DNA of 64,000 bases, taken from contig BJKQ01000004.1 of assembly GCA_006538405.1 (NCBI GenBank), positions 992,001 through 1,056,000 of the forward strand. Reading direction: 5' to 3'. Source of the DNA: Hansfordia pulvinata (Eukaryota > Ascomycota > Sordariomycetes > Xylariales). A program made the position numbers and the translations under genes. The notes under the pieces are model-generated. The model was not told where the DNA came from and made no database searches. It was given only the letters and a program-made list of their open reading frames with translations. Positions within the stretch are counted from its first letter, which is position 1, and every line of letters starts with the position of its first letter. Positions 33,834 to 45,752 of the stretch are shown piece by piece.

Positions 33834-34111
33834 CTAGCAGCAGCCCTCCTCACAGGCGCATAGACCGCAGCAGATCTCGCAGCCAGCCTCCTCGCCACCG
33901 CGCATGCTCATCTCGGGCTGGGGCTCGGCAGCCTGAAGCAGGGACATGTCAAGTCAGCGGGTGTCCTGGTCTGGAAGGTGGAAGGGGGTGGCGGCTAGCG
34001 ATGCTGCACTATCCACAGGGGAGAGTAACTTACAGGCTGCTGGGTGACCACACCGTTCTCCATGGTCATCTCCATGGGCTGCTGCTGCTGGGGCTCTGTG
34101 GCGGCAGGCAT
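33834..34111 (-). CDS. 58-residue cysteine-rich C-terminal mini-protein
   Basis: Two short exons, 34034-34111 and 33834-33932, flank a 101-nt intron (GTAAGT donor, CTGAC branch, CTTCAG acceptor). The first exon encodes 26 residues rich in Q, P, M and E. The second encodes an acidic linker and a compact tail, GCEICCGLCACEEGCC, with seven cysteines, followed directly by TAG. There is no signal peptide. The tail could bind metal like a metallothionein or carry lipid or membrane contacts like CYSTM-type peptides; I cannot tell which. Splicing preserves phase exactly and the intron signals are strong, which is the main reason for calling it. It is the next gene downstream of viperin, on the opposite strand. 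Confidence 0.72.
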
Positions 34112-36466
34112 CTTTATGGGCTTGGTGATGGGTAGTGGGAAGTAAAGAAGCAGGTGGATTTACTGGTGGAGTCGTGTACGGTCAACAGAGAATGGCAATC
34201 AGGAGAGGTAGCCGACAGAGCCAGATGGGGGCGGAGAGGCAATATTTATTGCAAGCAGGTCGGGCAAGCGTTGGAGGCGGGGGTCGAGGGCCACCGCCCT
34301 CAAGCCAGGCCTATGGTTCGAAGGGTCGACGGAAACGAGATGCCGTTCAGCGCCAGTCAGATTGACGGGGCATCCATCCAACGAACGGCCCGGCCAGGCC
34401 AATGCGCCACGCCACGAGGAGAGTGGGCATGACCCTGCCATGACCAGGTGGCTCAGCGTGACAACGTGTCCAGCATTGTACGTCCCCCCTTTCCCTACTT
34501 GGGCTACTGATCCAGGGTCACCGGCGCAGGAGCAGCGGTATCCAGTCCTTTGCCTCGACAGGCACATGTGGCCCACGCAAGCGTGAAACCCAGCGTGGTG
34601 GAGGCCCGGTTTTCCTCCTACGACGAATGAAGCCGCTCGTATTCTAGGCCTCGGGCCTCGACCTCGAGCATCAACACTGCCAAAGCACTGCCCTTGCAAC
34701 CCTGGTCGGCCCTCCCGTCCGTCATGCCGTGTTCGTAATGGTGGACGCCGAAGCCGGCGGAGAGTTACGAGTACCTCACCTCGACACGCCCAACACGCGT
34801 CTCCCATGTCACGATGTTTGCCCAACTTTCGAAACAGACAAGTGGCAGCGGGTGCAGGGGCAGCAGAGCATGTGAGCAGTGAACCGCGAAATTACCTCTA
34901 TCGTCACGATCCGCAGCAAGCGGCGCATGACACGCATTGTTCAGCTTTGTATGCGGGTAGACGACGAGTTCCGTTGTGCTGAGAAACTGCTGGATCTGTG
35001 TATCTGCCCGGCCGATTCCCTACTCTCGCTTTTCCACGGATGCACGCCTACGGGAGGGGCAGAAGACGCACAGGGCAGCATCAGGCAATCGACTTAACCT
35101 ATTGGAGCGTCGCCGAATGCCGATTCCCGAGATGGAGACAGGACCGGGACCCATCGAGGCCAACGCCAACGCCAAATCCAGGGACCGACTGAGCCGACTG
35201 CCACCAGCAAGAGGCAGACACTCCATCCTGTCAGTGCTACTCCCACGGCATTACCGGCCTCATGCACCGCCGCCTCGTCCCACTTGGTTCGCAAATTGCG
35301 GTCTTGCCGCTGGGCCAACTTCGGCACATAGATGTGATCACCGGCGTCCTGATGGCCATGATGCGCCGGGCACCAGTGTCTCGTGACGCACTTGCGGGTC
35401 CAGTTGTTCATTGGGAGCGGCTCGGCTTGAAAAGAACCGAACATGGCGAGTCTCTACCGCAGACTAAGGAAGGGTCTTGTGTCGTAACTTTGTGTCCATC
35501 GCAGAATTGCGGCATGTCGCATCGCACCCATACTATGGATCTCGGCAGTGAGGCAAGAAGGCGACCTATCTGCGCGTCTCTGCAGGGGCATCACAGCCTG
35601 GATGGTTTGGGTCAGGATCCATGTAGTCGGTTGGCCGCAACCCGACCCGTTCTGGTGCATATGAGCTCTGGGTACTGTCTCGAACTTCTGAACACTGCCG
35701 ACTCATCTTCAAGCGACCCCAACAAGGCAAGTAGCTGACAGACGCGACGCGTGTATGCGTGTGGCTGACTGACCAGCCTCGCGTCTCCCCTCGGCCCGAA
35801 CCGAGGACGGAGCGTGAGCGAATGCCAGAGGTGGCGAAGCACCGGGCATCGCGCGGCTTCTGATGCGTTGCCTGTGCATATCGCAGGCGCCGAGGAGGCA
35901 GAGATAGCTACAGAAAGCGACATAGTATCAGTACACGGCATTGAGACTGCGGTTACAAGACTTATGTTTGATTTCCATGTCAGAAGGAGGCGGGACAGCA
36001 AGGGAAACCCAAGAGCGACGAGGAGCCGAACATTGCGCGCAAAATGGCGGAGTAAGTACGAGTAGCCCCCTGTTGTATGGTACATTGTGGTATCTAGTAA
36101 GGCCTGGTAATGATGGCCTCCTCCACCACTCAGTCCTACATGTGCACGAATTTGTCGATAGTCTGTTGACAACTTGTGCGTAGGCGTCCTCGCCACGCCC
36201 GAATGTCGTAACCAAGCATCGTCTTTATAACCCCACAGGCACAGACACGCGTCCTTGCAGGGGGGTTTTCTTCGACACAGCCCGTACAAGGGCCAGAAGC
36301 GCATGCAAACGATGGGGACACGCGGCCGGATTGGAGGTATAGACAGGCGGGCAGGCTACGGAGACAAGCCTGGTAGATCTTGCATTCACTATTCATGAAG
36401 CCCCCCAAATACCGACCTGTCTGTCTGCCTGTCTGTCCATCTCCAAGGAGAGACAAAAAGCACCTT
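34112..36466. other. 2.3 kb intergenic region; no recognised gene
   Basis: Several ORFs of 70-200 codons exist on both strands, but none has a family-like pattern or splice-supported structure. It must hold the promoter of the gene starting at 34111 and the 3' UTR of the peroxin gene. Confidence 0.4.
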
Positions 36467-38623
36467 TCATTCGAGGCCCATCTCGGCCTCGTCGCCGATG
36501 CCCCACCGGCCCTGGCCCTTGCGGTAGTCGTGGATCTCGAGCTCGAGCTCGGGCGGCAGGCTGCCGCACCCGGGCAGCTCGTCGTCCTCGTTGTTCCGCG
36601 CGCTGGCGGCCGACGCCGGCGAGGCCGGGCCGTTGTTGCTGTTGGCGCCGGTGCCGGCCCCTTCTTCGGCGGCGGCCGCCGCCCCGCCCGTTGTGGCCTT
36701 GGACGCGGTGCTCCCCACGGTGCCCCGCCTGCGCAGCGCGGGCACGCCGGCCGACCAGCGCCACCGCGACCGCCCTGTCGCCGCCGTCGTCGCCGAGGCG
36801 CTGCTGTGCTGCGACGCGGCGTCTGTCGTGTCTTTGGCGCTGGCGTTGTCCTGGTTGGGGGCTTGCGCGGAGCCGCGCTCCGGGTTTGATGACGACAGCA
36901 GTGTGCCGCCGCCGCCGCCGCTTCCGGGGGCTGCTGAGTAGTCGTCCTCGCCCATGTCTTCCGAGTCGTCTTCGTCGCCGCCGTTATCGGATGCCGGCGG
37001 CGCGTTTCCCCTGCGGGGCGGGAGGGCCGGCGGGGGCGGCGACGCGGACGGGGTGGGCGTGCCGTCGGGGTCGCGTCGGCGGCCGATATCTCCACCAGCT
37101 CCGCGTCGCGGTACCACTTCCTCCTGCGCGTCCAGCGGCCCCAGCCGTCCTGGCCCCGTCGCCCGTTCTGCCACTGTTTTCCCACGTGTGATGTCAGTTT
37201 CGGCCAATTGAATCAACGGACGATTTCGGATGTGGCCAGAAAAAGAAGAAAACTGAAGAAAAGCCGGTCATACCTTGTTGTCGTAGAAAATCCACCCGTT
37301 CTTGGCGGGCTCAGCGTCGTAGTCGTCGAGATCGGGGACGCCGTCGACGCGCCACTTGCTGCCTTCGGCCCACCTCCACTTAGCGGGCGCGTCCTCGACC
37401 TCGGGCAGCTCGAACTGGTCCCGGGGCGGAACCGTGTTGTTCTGCTCATCGGTCCAGGCAGCGCGCTCGTAGGCGAACAGGCTGTTGGTCCAGCCCAGGC
37501 CGAGCCAGCGCCGCTGGTTCTCGTACAGGATGAAGGTGAACCGGACCCCCGAGTCTTTGGCGCCCGCGCCGCCGGGGCCGCGCTTTAGGGCCGCGGTGAG
37601 CGCGGAGGCGCCCGGGCGCTGAGCCGAGCTGTTGCCGCCCTGCAGCTTCGTCCGTAGCGCGTCGGCGCTGCCCGGCTTGGCCTTGACGGGGGCCTCGAAG
37701 TGCAGGCCCGTGGCGAACCGGGCAAGCCGCCGCACCGTGGCGCTCCGCCAGAGGAGACTCCTCGACACGCGGCAGACGCGCGAGTGCCAGGTGAGGACCA
37801 GCGTGCCGAAGAGTAGGGCGACGCGCTTGGTGGTGATGATGCGCAGGGGCGGCAGAGTCAGGGCGACCCATATGGGGGTGATGGCCAGCAGCCTGACGAA
37901 GAGAGTGGTGAGGGCGGGGCGAGTGGTGGCGCTGGTGGCGGTGCGCTGGGTGGAGAGGAAGTCGGTCATCTCGAGCAGGGGCTCCATGAGGATGTTGCAG
38001 CGGGTGGTCAGGACCTTGATTGTGTCGACGATCTGGTCGAGGGTCTTCTGGTGGCGGGTGCTGGTGGTCTCGCTGCGGGCGCGGGCGTGGGCGGCGCTGG
38101 CGGCGGAGGCGGCCTTGGTGTGGCCGGCGGCCGAGTCAGCGGCGGCCATGCTGGGGTGCTCAGTCCAGCCGCTACTAGACAGCGGACTGTAGCGGCGGCC
38201 GTACATGCCGGCGATGAGGCCGACGGCGACGACGACGGGGCCGGCGAAGCGGACGAGGAAGTCGCCATAGAGGACGACGGCCCAGAAGAGGGCGAGCAGC
38301 AGGAAGCTCTCCCAGGGGTCGCCGGTGGTCCAGCTCAGGAGGCCGGCGAGCTTGTTGAGGGGCAGGAGGAAGGGGTGGCTGTAGGCGAGGGCGCGGGTGA
38401 TTTGCGGCGGGGTGGCGAGCAGCAAGGGGGACTTCTGGTGGACGAGGATGGTGGAGCGGCGCTTTGCGGCAGAGGAGGTGGCGGCGCTGGAGAGGTTGGC
38501 AGGAGAGAAGGAGGCGTAGGTGGGCGCGGGCGCGTAGGCGGGAGGGGAGGAGGGGTTTGGGTCGGCATTGTCGGAGGGGTCGGGGGCGTCGCTCCGGGGC
38601 GGGACGGATCTCGGGGGCGACAT
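36467..38623 (-). CDS. Pex24/Pex28-32-type peroxin with DysF domain
   Basis: Exon 1 is 37274-38623 and exon 2 36467-37173, with a 100-nt intron (GTATGA donor, CTGAC branch, AAACAG acceptor). Proteins of this family act at ER-peroxisome contact sites and set peroxisome number. Two hydrophobic hairpins are seen (ESFLLLALFWAVVLYG...VVAVGLIAGMY; LFVRLLAITPIWVALTL...VALLFGTLVLTW). The N-terminal DysF half reads VRFTFILYENQRRWLGLGW. The C-terminal DysF half, NGWIFYDNK|WQNGRRGQDGWGRWTRRRKWYRDAELVEI, crosses the intron. After that the frame breaks at a G4 run (plus strand 37067-37070). One added base joins it to a disordered tail ending at 36467 (IHDYRKGQGRWGIGDEAEMGLE). The total is about 685 residues. 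The exact paralogue cannot be assigned. Confidence 0.85.
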
Positions 38624-40877
38624 GTGGAATGTCCAGGGCGTGTCCTACGGGAAGGAGCAAAGCTGTGGTTAACAGGAGCCGGGGCCAGGCTTGTGAGGGA
38701 GGGCGGGAGGCGGCGACGAGGCCGGTGACATGGTTTGAGGCCGAAACCGGGTGCCGTAGACTGTTGAGAGAAGGGGGCCCCGAGGGGGGAGGGGTCTTGT
38801 GAAGGAGGTCGAGAGTATTTCAGGTACGTAGGTATGTATTGTGCGTTGCTGGGGCTTGGTGATGAGAGTGGACGGTAGAAAGCAGATGGATGAAAGCAGA
38901 TAGGAGAGTTAGACAGAGACGCGGTATGCGAGTTTGGGATATGCGACGTGCGATGGCGCAAAGCAGACTGCTGCATGTGATGTGGTTCTGTTGCCAAAGC
39001 GCCCCAGGGAGAGGGAAGGCCAGCGGGAAAGGCGCGGGCAGCGCGAGAGCAGAGGCGCGTCATCAATCGATTTTGCGAGGCTGTGATTGGTGAAGGTGGC
39101 GACGGAGGCCCGCTAGGCTGGGGAAAGCTCAGGGAAGCCGCCCAGCGGTGGATGCCCCAGCGGTGGATGCCCAGCGGTGGATGCCCCAGCGGTGGATGCC
39201 CCAGCGGTGGATGCCCCAGTGGTGAATGCCCCAGCGAGAGCAGCCAGTGGAACGCGGGCCTTGCAGTGGACTAGAAACAGGGCCTGGCCTGGGCGTCTGG
39301 AGCTGTCCATCAGGCAGCCCTCCGTACCACCCTCGTGCCAGTGGAGGGGAGGAGCTGGAGCTTCACCCCTATGGAGGCGGGCCCCAGCGAGCGCACGGGC
39401 GCAAAGGCAAGGTACACGAGATGTGGTGTCTGTGGTCGCTATCACATGACAGCCCTTTGGATGCCTGCTGAAAGTAGCGAAGGCTGGCATTGGGGAACGG
39501 GACAGGGAGTCGGGCAGGTGGGAATGGCTTCACTGCGCAACACCGTTGGGTATCCGCGATTCGTGTCTGTCTCTGCTTTGTAGTGCGCGCGGGTGCGAGG
39601 AGGCCAAAGGAAGATAGCTTCGGGACAGGCACTCGACTGACCGTGCTGACAGACGCTGATGGATGGACAAGCGGCGGGCACAGAACAGAATGCGACGGGA
39701 GGAAGAGACACGAGCTCGAGCATTTAACAACCACCCGCTCAGACTTACCAGAGCAGCCATGAAGAAAGCTGGAGACAGAGCCCGGATCTGCCCCCCGTGG
39801 ATTTGCTGTGTCCAGATGCAAGCAGCGGCTTTCCGTTCTGTCGTCCGTCACGGAGGGGGAATCACCGAGTTATTCGGAATCGTCAGGTTTGCGCGGTCGC
39901 ATTCAGCGTCAGGGCCTCATCGAGCAGAGTAGCGTCAGGCACGCAGAGACCGGGGGATCTCGGTCGGAGGCAGCGAGTGCGCAGCCGACCGCGGTCGGTC
40001 GGCAGAGACCGAGGCTGAGCCCAGGCGGAGAATGAGGTACAAAGTGTGGCGCTCGGTGACGTTGGTGGGGGAGAAGGAACCTTGGGAAGGTCGGCAAGAA
40101 AGCAGCACGTGAGGCGGTTGAGGTAGAGAACAGAAAAGACAATGGAACAACATGGAAATAACGCTTCACTTGCACCTTGGGTAACGAAGAAGAGACAACG
40201 GGGCTTCAAAGGCTGATGAATGCTTTTGTCGGGAGGGAAAGACAGACGGGTCTCAAGCTGCAAGCAGGTCTGGGGCGGGCGACATGACACGCCGCAGCAT
40301 CACGACGGAGCCGACGCCGCGTGACCCGACTTATTCAGACGCCCGTTAGCTAATAAGGTCGGCAGGCTTATTACATACCTATCGGCCTGACCTGACTTGA
40401 CCTGGCTTGTGGTCAGCTGCCTCTTTCTCTCTCTGCCCAGCCCGTCTTCCAACCAAATGGATGCAGTCCATTGCCCCGCTTGCGCCCTTTCTTGGTGGAG
40501 AGCCGTCGCTCCCGAGGTACCATACCACGAATGCCTGTCATACCTTGCACTCACATTGGATGGAATGTCAGGACGAAAAGCTGACCGGAATAGGTCGTGA
40601 TTCGTAGCCTAATTGAGTATTAATCATTAAAAAATCGTCCATCTTCGACAACTCTCGTGCGCTGTAACGACAGCCTTCAAGGTTTAGAGGCTGACCCATC
40701 CCGGTTAGCGCTCATTAGGCTCCATCGTGTCGTCGAATCCCTCCACCCTCGCACCCTCTCGCTCGGCTCAATCTCCCCCATTTTCACATGCAAATGGTCG
40801 CCAAAGCCCCCTGACCACATTTTCCTCCCAACGACGACCTAAGCCGTTCGCCGACGCACAATTGGTTCTTCCACCTC
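38624..40877. other. 2.25 kb intergenic region with a minisatellite
   Basis: It contains the peroxin promoter on its left side and a short tandem array at 39142-39236. No gene was recognised. Confidence 0.4.
39142..39236. repeat. Minisatellite, 15-16 bp unit, about six copies
   Basis: Units of the form cagcggtggatgcccc repeat in tandem. One unit is one C shorter, and the last full unit is diverged (cagtggtgaatgcccc). It is intergenic, about 520 bp upstream of the peroxin start. Confidence 0.92.
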
Positions 40878-41833
40878 TCACAGCTCCTCCGTAACTCCAT
40901 GTCTAATCAGCCACGACATGAACTCCATGCCCTGATGGACACCCTGCTTGAATTCAGGGTCCAACCCGTGGTGAAAAGCAAATACGTCCTCAACTCCACC
41001 CGCATTCCTGGGGATCAGAGTGATCAAAACGTTTGCTGCGCCATCGTCATCCCGCATTTCGGTACGTCGAAAGCCCTTCCAATCCCTTAGGTCGATAAGG
41101 GTCTGGCGTGACCCTTCGGAGCGGGTCATCACTCGATTCTTAAATTCCGTAGGGAATAGCGCCTCGCTGTCCTCATTTTCGCCCCGCTTCCAAGTGTGCG
41201 TTCCGCTTCTATGGTACCCATATTTAAATACGGCACCAGGAGACGGCACCGGAGCTGAGGTGGCGCCACCGGCCGGGGCGGCGGACGACGAACCCGGAGC
41301 CTGGGCGGGGGCAGTTGAAGGCGGTGCCGGAGCATCGGTGCTCAGTGAGCTTTTTTTGTGGCCCGAAGAGCTCCTGCTGTAGTAACAGCAGGCGCACATG
41401 CCACGAAGCAGGTTCGAGCCTGATTGGTCTAGGACGCACACTGGGTAACGCCCGTAACCATCTGCACACTGCTGGCAAGGCCGCGAGGCCTCGACACCAT
41501 GTGCCTGCACACATGCTGCTAGTAGGTGGACTACAGACAGTTAGAACCACAGGTCCTGGGTAGGAGTAGAGGAATCCTATACATACCGAATCGCGTTTTG
41601 CCTTCCGCGGAAAAAGGTTGCTGGGCCGTTTTGCTCGTGCGCTCCTCGATGCGGCGGGCCGCAGGCTGGTCCATTAATGGCGCACCGTTCCAGGTGTGCG
41701 TGGGGCGGGCTGTATCAGGATACGCAGACTGCACGGCTTCCCAGACTGTCAAGCCGTCTAGATGCCCACGTTGAAGCGTAATTATCGATAGCCGCCGATG
41801 ATCTTCACAGGGAGACATACGAGGGTGGCTCAT
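40878..41833 (-). CDS. DUF3716 family protein (Cys-rich fungal domain), 5' end uncertain
   Basis: The exons are up to 41833 and down to 41587, then a 56-nt intron (GTATGT, TTCTAACTG branch, TGTAG), then 40878-41530. The join gives KTRFVHLLAACVQAHGVEASRPCQQCADGYGRYPVCV...GMCACCYYS. This is the CxxC...C...CxxC pattern typical of DUF3716, a domain common in fungal genomes, often in expanded families, and of unknown function. A Ser/Ala/Pro-rich linker follows, then a C-terminal conserved block (IDLRDWKGFRRTEMRDDDGAANVL...FHHGLDPEFKQG). The ATG at 41833 is the first in frame. An upstream acceptor-like CTAACCTTGTGGCCAG (about 41851) suggests an earlier exon that I could not complete. The gene borders an AT-richer region. 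Confidence 0.7.
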
Positions 41834-43013
41834 CTTGGATGACTTATCTGGCCACAAGGTTAGTATAAGGGTATTTCGCGTGAGCCAGCCTCTTTAAGAG
41901 TGCTGAGATTGTATTGAGAATACCCCCGTACCTGTATCAGGGCGATACCAAGACTCTTCTTAGAATGAATAGTAAGGCCTATGCCTTAATTGTTCAAGGT
42001 GCAGTATGAAGGCAGGTGAGAAGTGGGAGACTTATAGAACGTTAGACTGGATTATGTTAACGATGATTAAAAGTGGAAGACATACTAGGAAGAGGATAGA
42101 GATCGTGTCAGGTCAAGGTGCGTCTCGGTCGGTAGTAACAGCGTCAGGTGATGGGAGGATGAACTGCAGCCCTTTGCGTCTGGAGAGCAAGCAGTTGGCT
42201 CGTATCTTAAGCGTGTTAGATTCAGCTGCCCAGCCCTTCAGGTGTCTCAGGCTGGAGTTCACAGCAGGAACAGATTACAAGACGCGTCTTTTATCCAGGT
42301 GCTTGTATAAGAGAATGAGGGTCTGATGCTGAAAATGACACGGGCTTACTAGTAAGTGAGGTGGGGGGGAACTGGAAGAAGATGAATGCGTATTTGACGT
42401 GCATCGGTGGCAAAAGATTAAGTAAGTGCTTTTCAGGTCTAGTTTACTTGAGTAATAATCAGGGTCCTTATCGATTTATTGAGAAGGGAGTATAATGTCT
42501 GCCTCTTTATTTATTTCTGTGCGTGCGCATCTTTCCCACCTCCCCCGTTCCCCCCTAACCAAGTTTGCCTGCACGCGTCCCTTAAGTCAGGCCGTTCTCT
42601 TTGGAAGCTCGCTCTCCGTCTAGGGCCCCTTGAATGCTATCACTTAAAGCGACTGACGCGTTGACCAAGAGAGCGAGCGGGAGGCCAAGACTCAGAGTGT
42701 GCGGCGCATCCACGCGGTAGGCCTGTCGTTTCTCGGCGTGGTGGGCTGTTACAGCTTCGAGGGGACTCTGCCCTGGGCTACATGAGGTACATCCCGTATG
42801 AATGAGGAGGCTGCCGGGCTTAAGAGGTAGACGGTACTCAAGTACCTGCCATCCGTGCCTGTCTGCCTCTTTACTTCCTTCAAATCGACACGGGTGGACG
42901 AGCGGGAAACAGTGAATAGCACGCGAGTGCAGGTTGAAATGGAACCAGGGTAATATGGGACTGGGGTACCTGTATAGGTACCAGAGACGAAAGTCACGGA
43001 AAGAGCATCTACC
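41834..43013. other. AT-richer, decayed-looking intergenic region
   Basis: From about 41850 to 42500 the DNA is poorer in GC than its surroundings and rich in TA/TG/AA words with scattered stops in all frames. This suggests repeat-induced-point-mutation-like decay of an old repeat, but I recognise no element. TACC/GGTA words lie at about 42965-42985. Confidence 0.4.
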
Positions 43014-43607
43014 TTACCACGTGTACCCCGGCTCGTCGTCGCTGCTGCTGCTATCGTAGCCTTCTTCCTCTGCCCCTACCTCCTCCTTCAAAGCAGCACC
43101 CTCACGTTGAATCTGATCTGGTCTTTGGGAGACTGACGACGACAAGGAAGGTAAAGACACCGAGCTCAACGCACCATCATTTCCCCTCTTGCCATCCCTC
43201 CTCCTCAGGCGATGCCACCCCAACCGGCGGACGTTGAAGTCGGCCAGCTCCATGCGAGCCATCTTGGCCTCGCGTTCCCGCCAGCAGGCCACGCACTCGT
43301 CAAGGCACCAGTCGTGATCGCGCCGGCGGGCGCCCCCACGGCAGGTTCCGAAGAAGCTCGACGAAAACGACGCCGACGATGCAGACGACGACGACGTCGG
43401 CAAAGAAGACGGTAACGACACGAATGACGTCTGTGACGATGGTGACGATGGCGGTGATGATTCTGGCCCAGAGCCTCCGCGACTGCTGCCATGGCCCCTC
43501 TCTTGCGCCGCCGCGGCCTCGGCGCACCACAACTGCCGCGTCCGTTCTTCCGACAGCTGCACCTGGCACCCGCCGCACACGGGCGTGATGTGGATAATGA
43601 GGCACAT
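43014..43607 (-). CDS. Uncharacterised Cys/Ser-rich fungal protein
   Basis: A single exon of 197 residues starting MCLIIHITPVCGGCQVQLSE. Many Pezizomycotina have small proteins that begin MC-[LK]-[IL]-I with early CxxC pairs; no function is known to me. Cysteines near residues 2, 11, 14 and 28 and a later FGTC...CLDECVACW block could form metal-binding sites. The middle is a Ser/Pro low-complexity stretch, and the end is acidic and Ser-rich (YDSSSSDDEPGYTW). The ATG at 43607 is the natural start. Confidence 0.6.
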   Translation of the reverse strand: MCLIIHITPVCGGCQVQLSEERTRQLWCAEAAAAQERGHGSSRGGSGPESSPPSSPSSQTSFVSLPSSLPTSSSSASSASFSSSFFGTCRGGARRRDHDWCLDECVACWREREAKMARMELADFNVRRLGWHRLRRRDGKRGNDGALSSVSLPSLSSSVSQRPDQIQREGAALKEEVGAEEEGYDSSSSDDEPGYTW

Positions 43608-45752
43608 GGTGGGTAACGTCTTGCGACGGTCTCTCTTGTCTGCCTGGTTGCTGGAATGAAGAAATGGTGTTTCAGGAGCTGAAAGGATCGAGCGACGTTG
43701 AATGAAGAACGCCCGAGTGGTGAGTCGACAATGCTGCTTGTGGCGTGGCGTGGCGTGGCTTGCTCGTGAGGTGTGAGAGTCCTATGCTGTTGTAAGCACT
43801 CATTGACCAAAATTGCATTCCAGGCCAGATAGAGGATCGAGAGTACTTGGACTACTACAGATGGGTTATTGTCGATATCGCTCGAGTGGTCCTCTGTGAT
43901 TCCTTCTCGAGGTGAAGCTTGTCGGTTCTGCTGGGTGTAACTTGTGAGATCATATGCGAAGCGACAAGGTGGAGCCCAGTCCTGGTGAGTTTGATAGTCC
44001 CTACACAAGGAGCGACATCGTACTTGAGGTATGCTACGATATTTGAACTGCTACCGCTCAATGATACCTGCATATTGATGGGTTGGGTTGGGCTGATGCT
44101 GCCTTTATAGGACTATCATCAGATCAACACCAGGCCCACAAGACTATGAACACAGCCACTCTGCTTTCCTCTCCTGAACGACTTGCTGCCAGCCTCGACT
44201 TCCGTCATGACCTCGCATTCGAGAGTTCTCGTCGACATCCGATGACAAGCAAAACCGAGGAAGAACACATCGTCCGTTCGAAACGTCCCCTTGATCACCT
44301 ACGTGCCTGATGTACGCGCAGCCCACTGCTCCCAAGGCGGTTCCAAGAGCTTGCGAATCGCCACTACGCGGTAGGGCATATAATTGGTCGCACCGCTCAA
44401 TGAGGGATCCGTTTTCTCGGCCGAAATGCAGGAAAGCCTGCCATCATCCCGTACAGTCACTGTCTGTCTGCTAGGCGCAAGCGCCACTGTGTCGATGGCT
44501 GCGTGCGTGTTGATAGGATGGTGCTCGTTTGTGTGACGGAGCAAGTCGCGCTTGCACGCTGACGGGCAGCCCGGAGCTTGGCTCCCGGACAGCCTCGTCC
44601 ACAGACGTTGGGCTCAGACCAGTGACCTGGTGGCTCGTTCTAATCTTCCGAGAGCTGTCAGTCAGCTGCTTTGAGACCAGTCAGCCAGCCAATAGGTGAA
44701 GGGCTACGCACACACACGCGCGCGCGCACGAGACAATGTGTGGCTGTGTTGCTTGAACCACCTAGACTCTACTAACGTCCCACAGCAGCATGACAAACCT
44801 TCCACCCTGTCCTGCAAGCGCTGTCCAACCCGACTATCGCAACTTCGTAGAGGGAAGAAATAGGGCCACGGGCTACATGTGCGCAAGCGGACGGCTGTCG
44901 CACTCACAGGCGCGAGTGGCGCGGAACGAGTCGCGGGCGCAGGTGCTACCTCTCATCGATGCTGGCCGTGCAGCTACCCGACGCATATGGCGAATCCCCA
45001 TCCGACTGCTCACATGTCCCAAGGGCTGCAGCGTTGCATCATCTCGTCTATTCGAGCCTGATTCAGACACGAACGCAATCAACAATTGAACGTCATGGTG
45101 CTCGCACACAGCAGATGTAGGTTGCAGAGAAAGGCACCTCTCCTGCGCATCTGCCAAGACTCAGGAGGGTTGCCTGGATCGTCCAGAAGCGACGCATCGT
45201 TTACGATTTTCCGTACCTCCTTAACTACAGCCTCTGACAACGATGGGCATAATGGATACTGGCACCGCTTAACGTGGCTGTAATTATGACAATTGATACT
45301 CCAAGCTTCGAAAGGTATTAAAAGAAGAAGAAGAGAGAGCACAGTGACTCTCAATGCCCTCGATAGTTACAGAATGAGCAGCCCGGGAAGTGAAGCCATC
45401 CTCCAAGATTCTTGATCATCGTCGTGAGCATGTTGAGATCGAGGAGAAAGGACCCCTCCGAGATTCGCCCACACGAGAGATCCAAACACCAACAAACAGC
45501 CATAGCTCATTCTCACCAGCACTGTACAGCAGACGCCTCAAAAGACGCAGGTATCCGAGACTGAGGTACCTGGCCCAATCGTGGTGATTTCCGGTCACTT
45601 TTCAAGGACAACAGCCTGAACCAACCCTTCCGGGAGCTTGGTATGGACTTTGAAGATGTTGAGCGACCAAGCTCGTCCGCCTAGCCGGCATTCCCCCTTC
45701 CCGCTCACTGCGCTCGATGAAGAAAAGTATCGAAGAAAAGGCCCAGACTCCT
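43608..45752. other. 2.1 kb intergenic region
   Basis: No convincing gene. A CA/CG alternating run lies at about 44708-44730. Short ORFs on both strands lack conserved features. Confidence 0.4.

Noticed and set aside
41400..41425. GCAGGTTCGAGCCTG resembling a tRNA T-arm
   Set aside because: It lies inside the DUF3716 exon and no acceptor or anticodon arm can be drawn around it.
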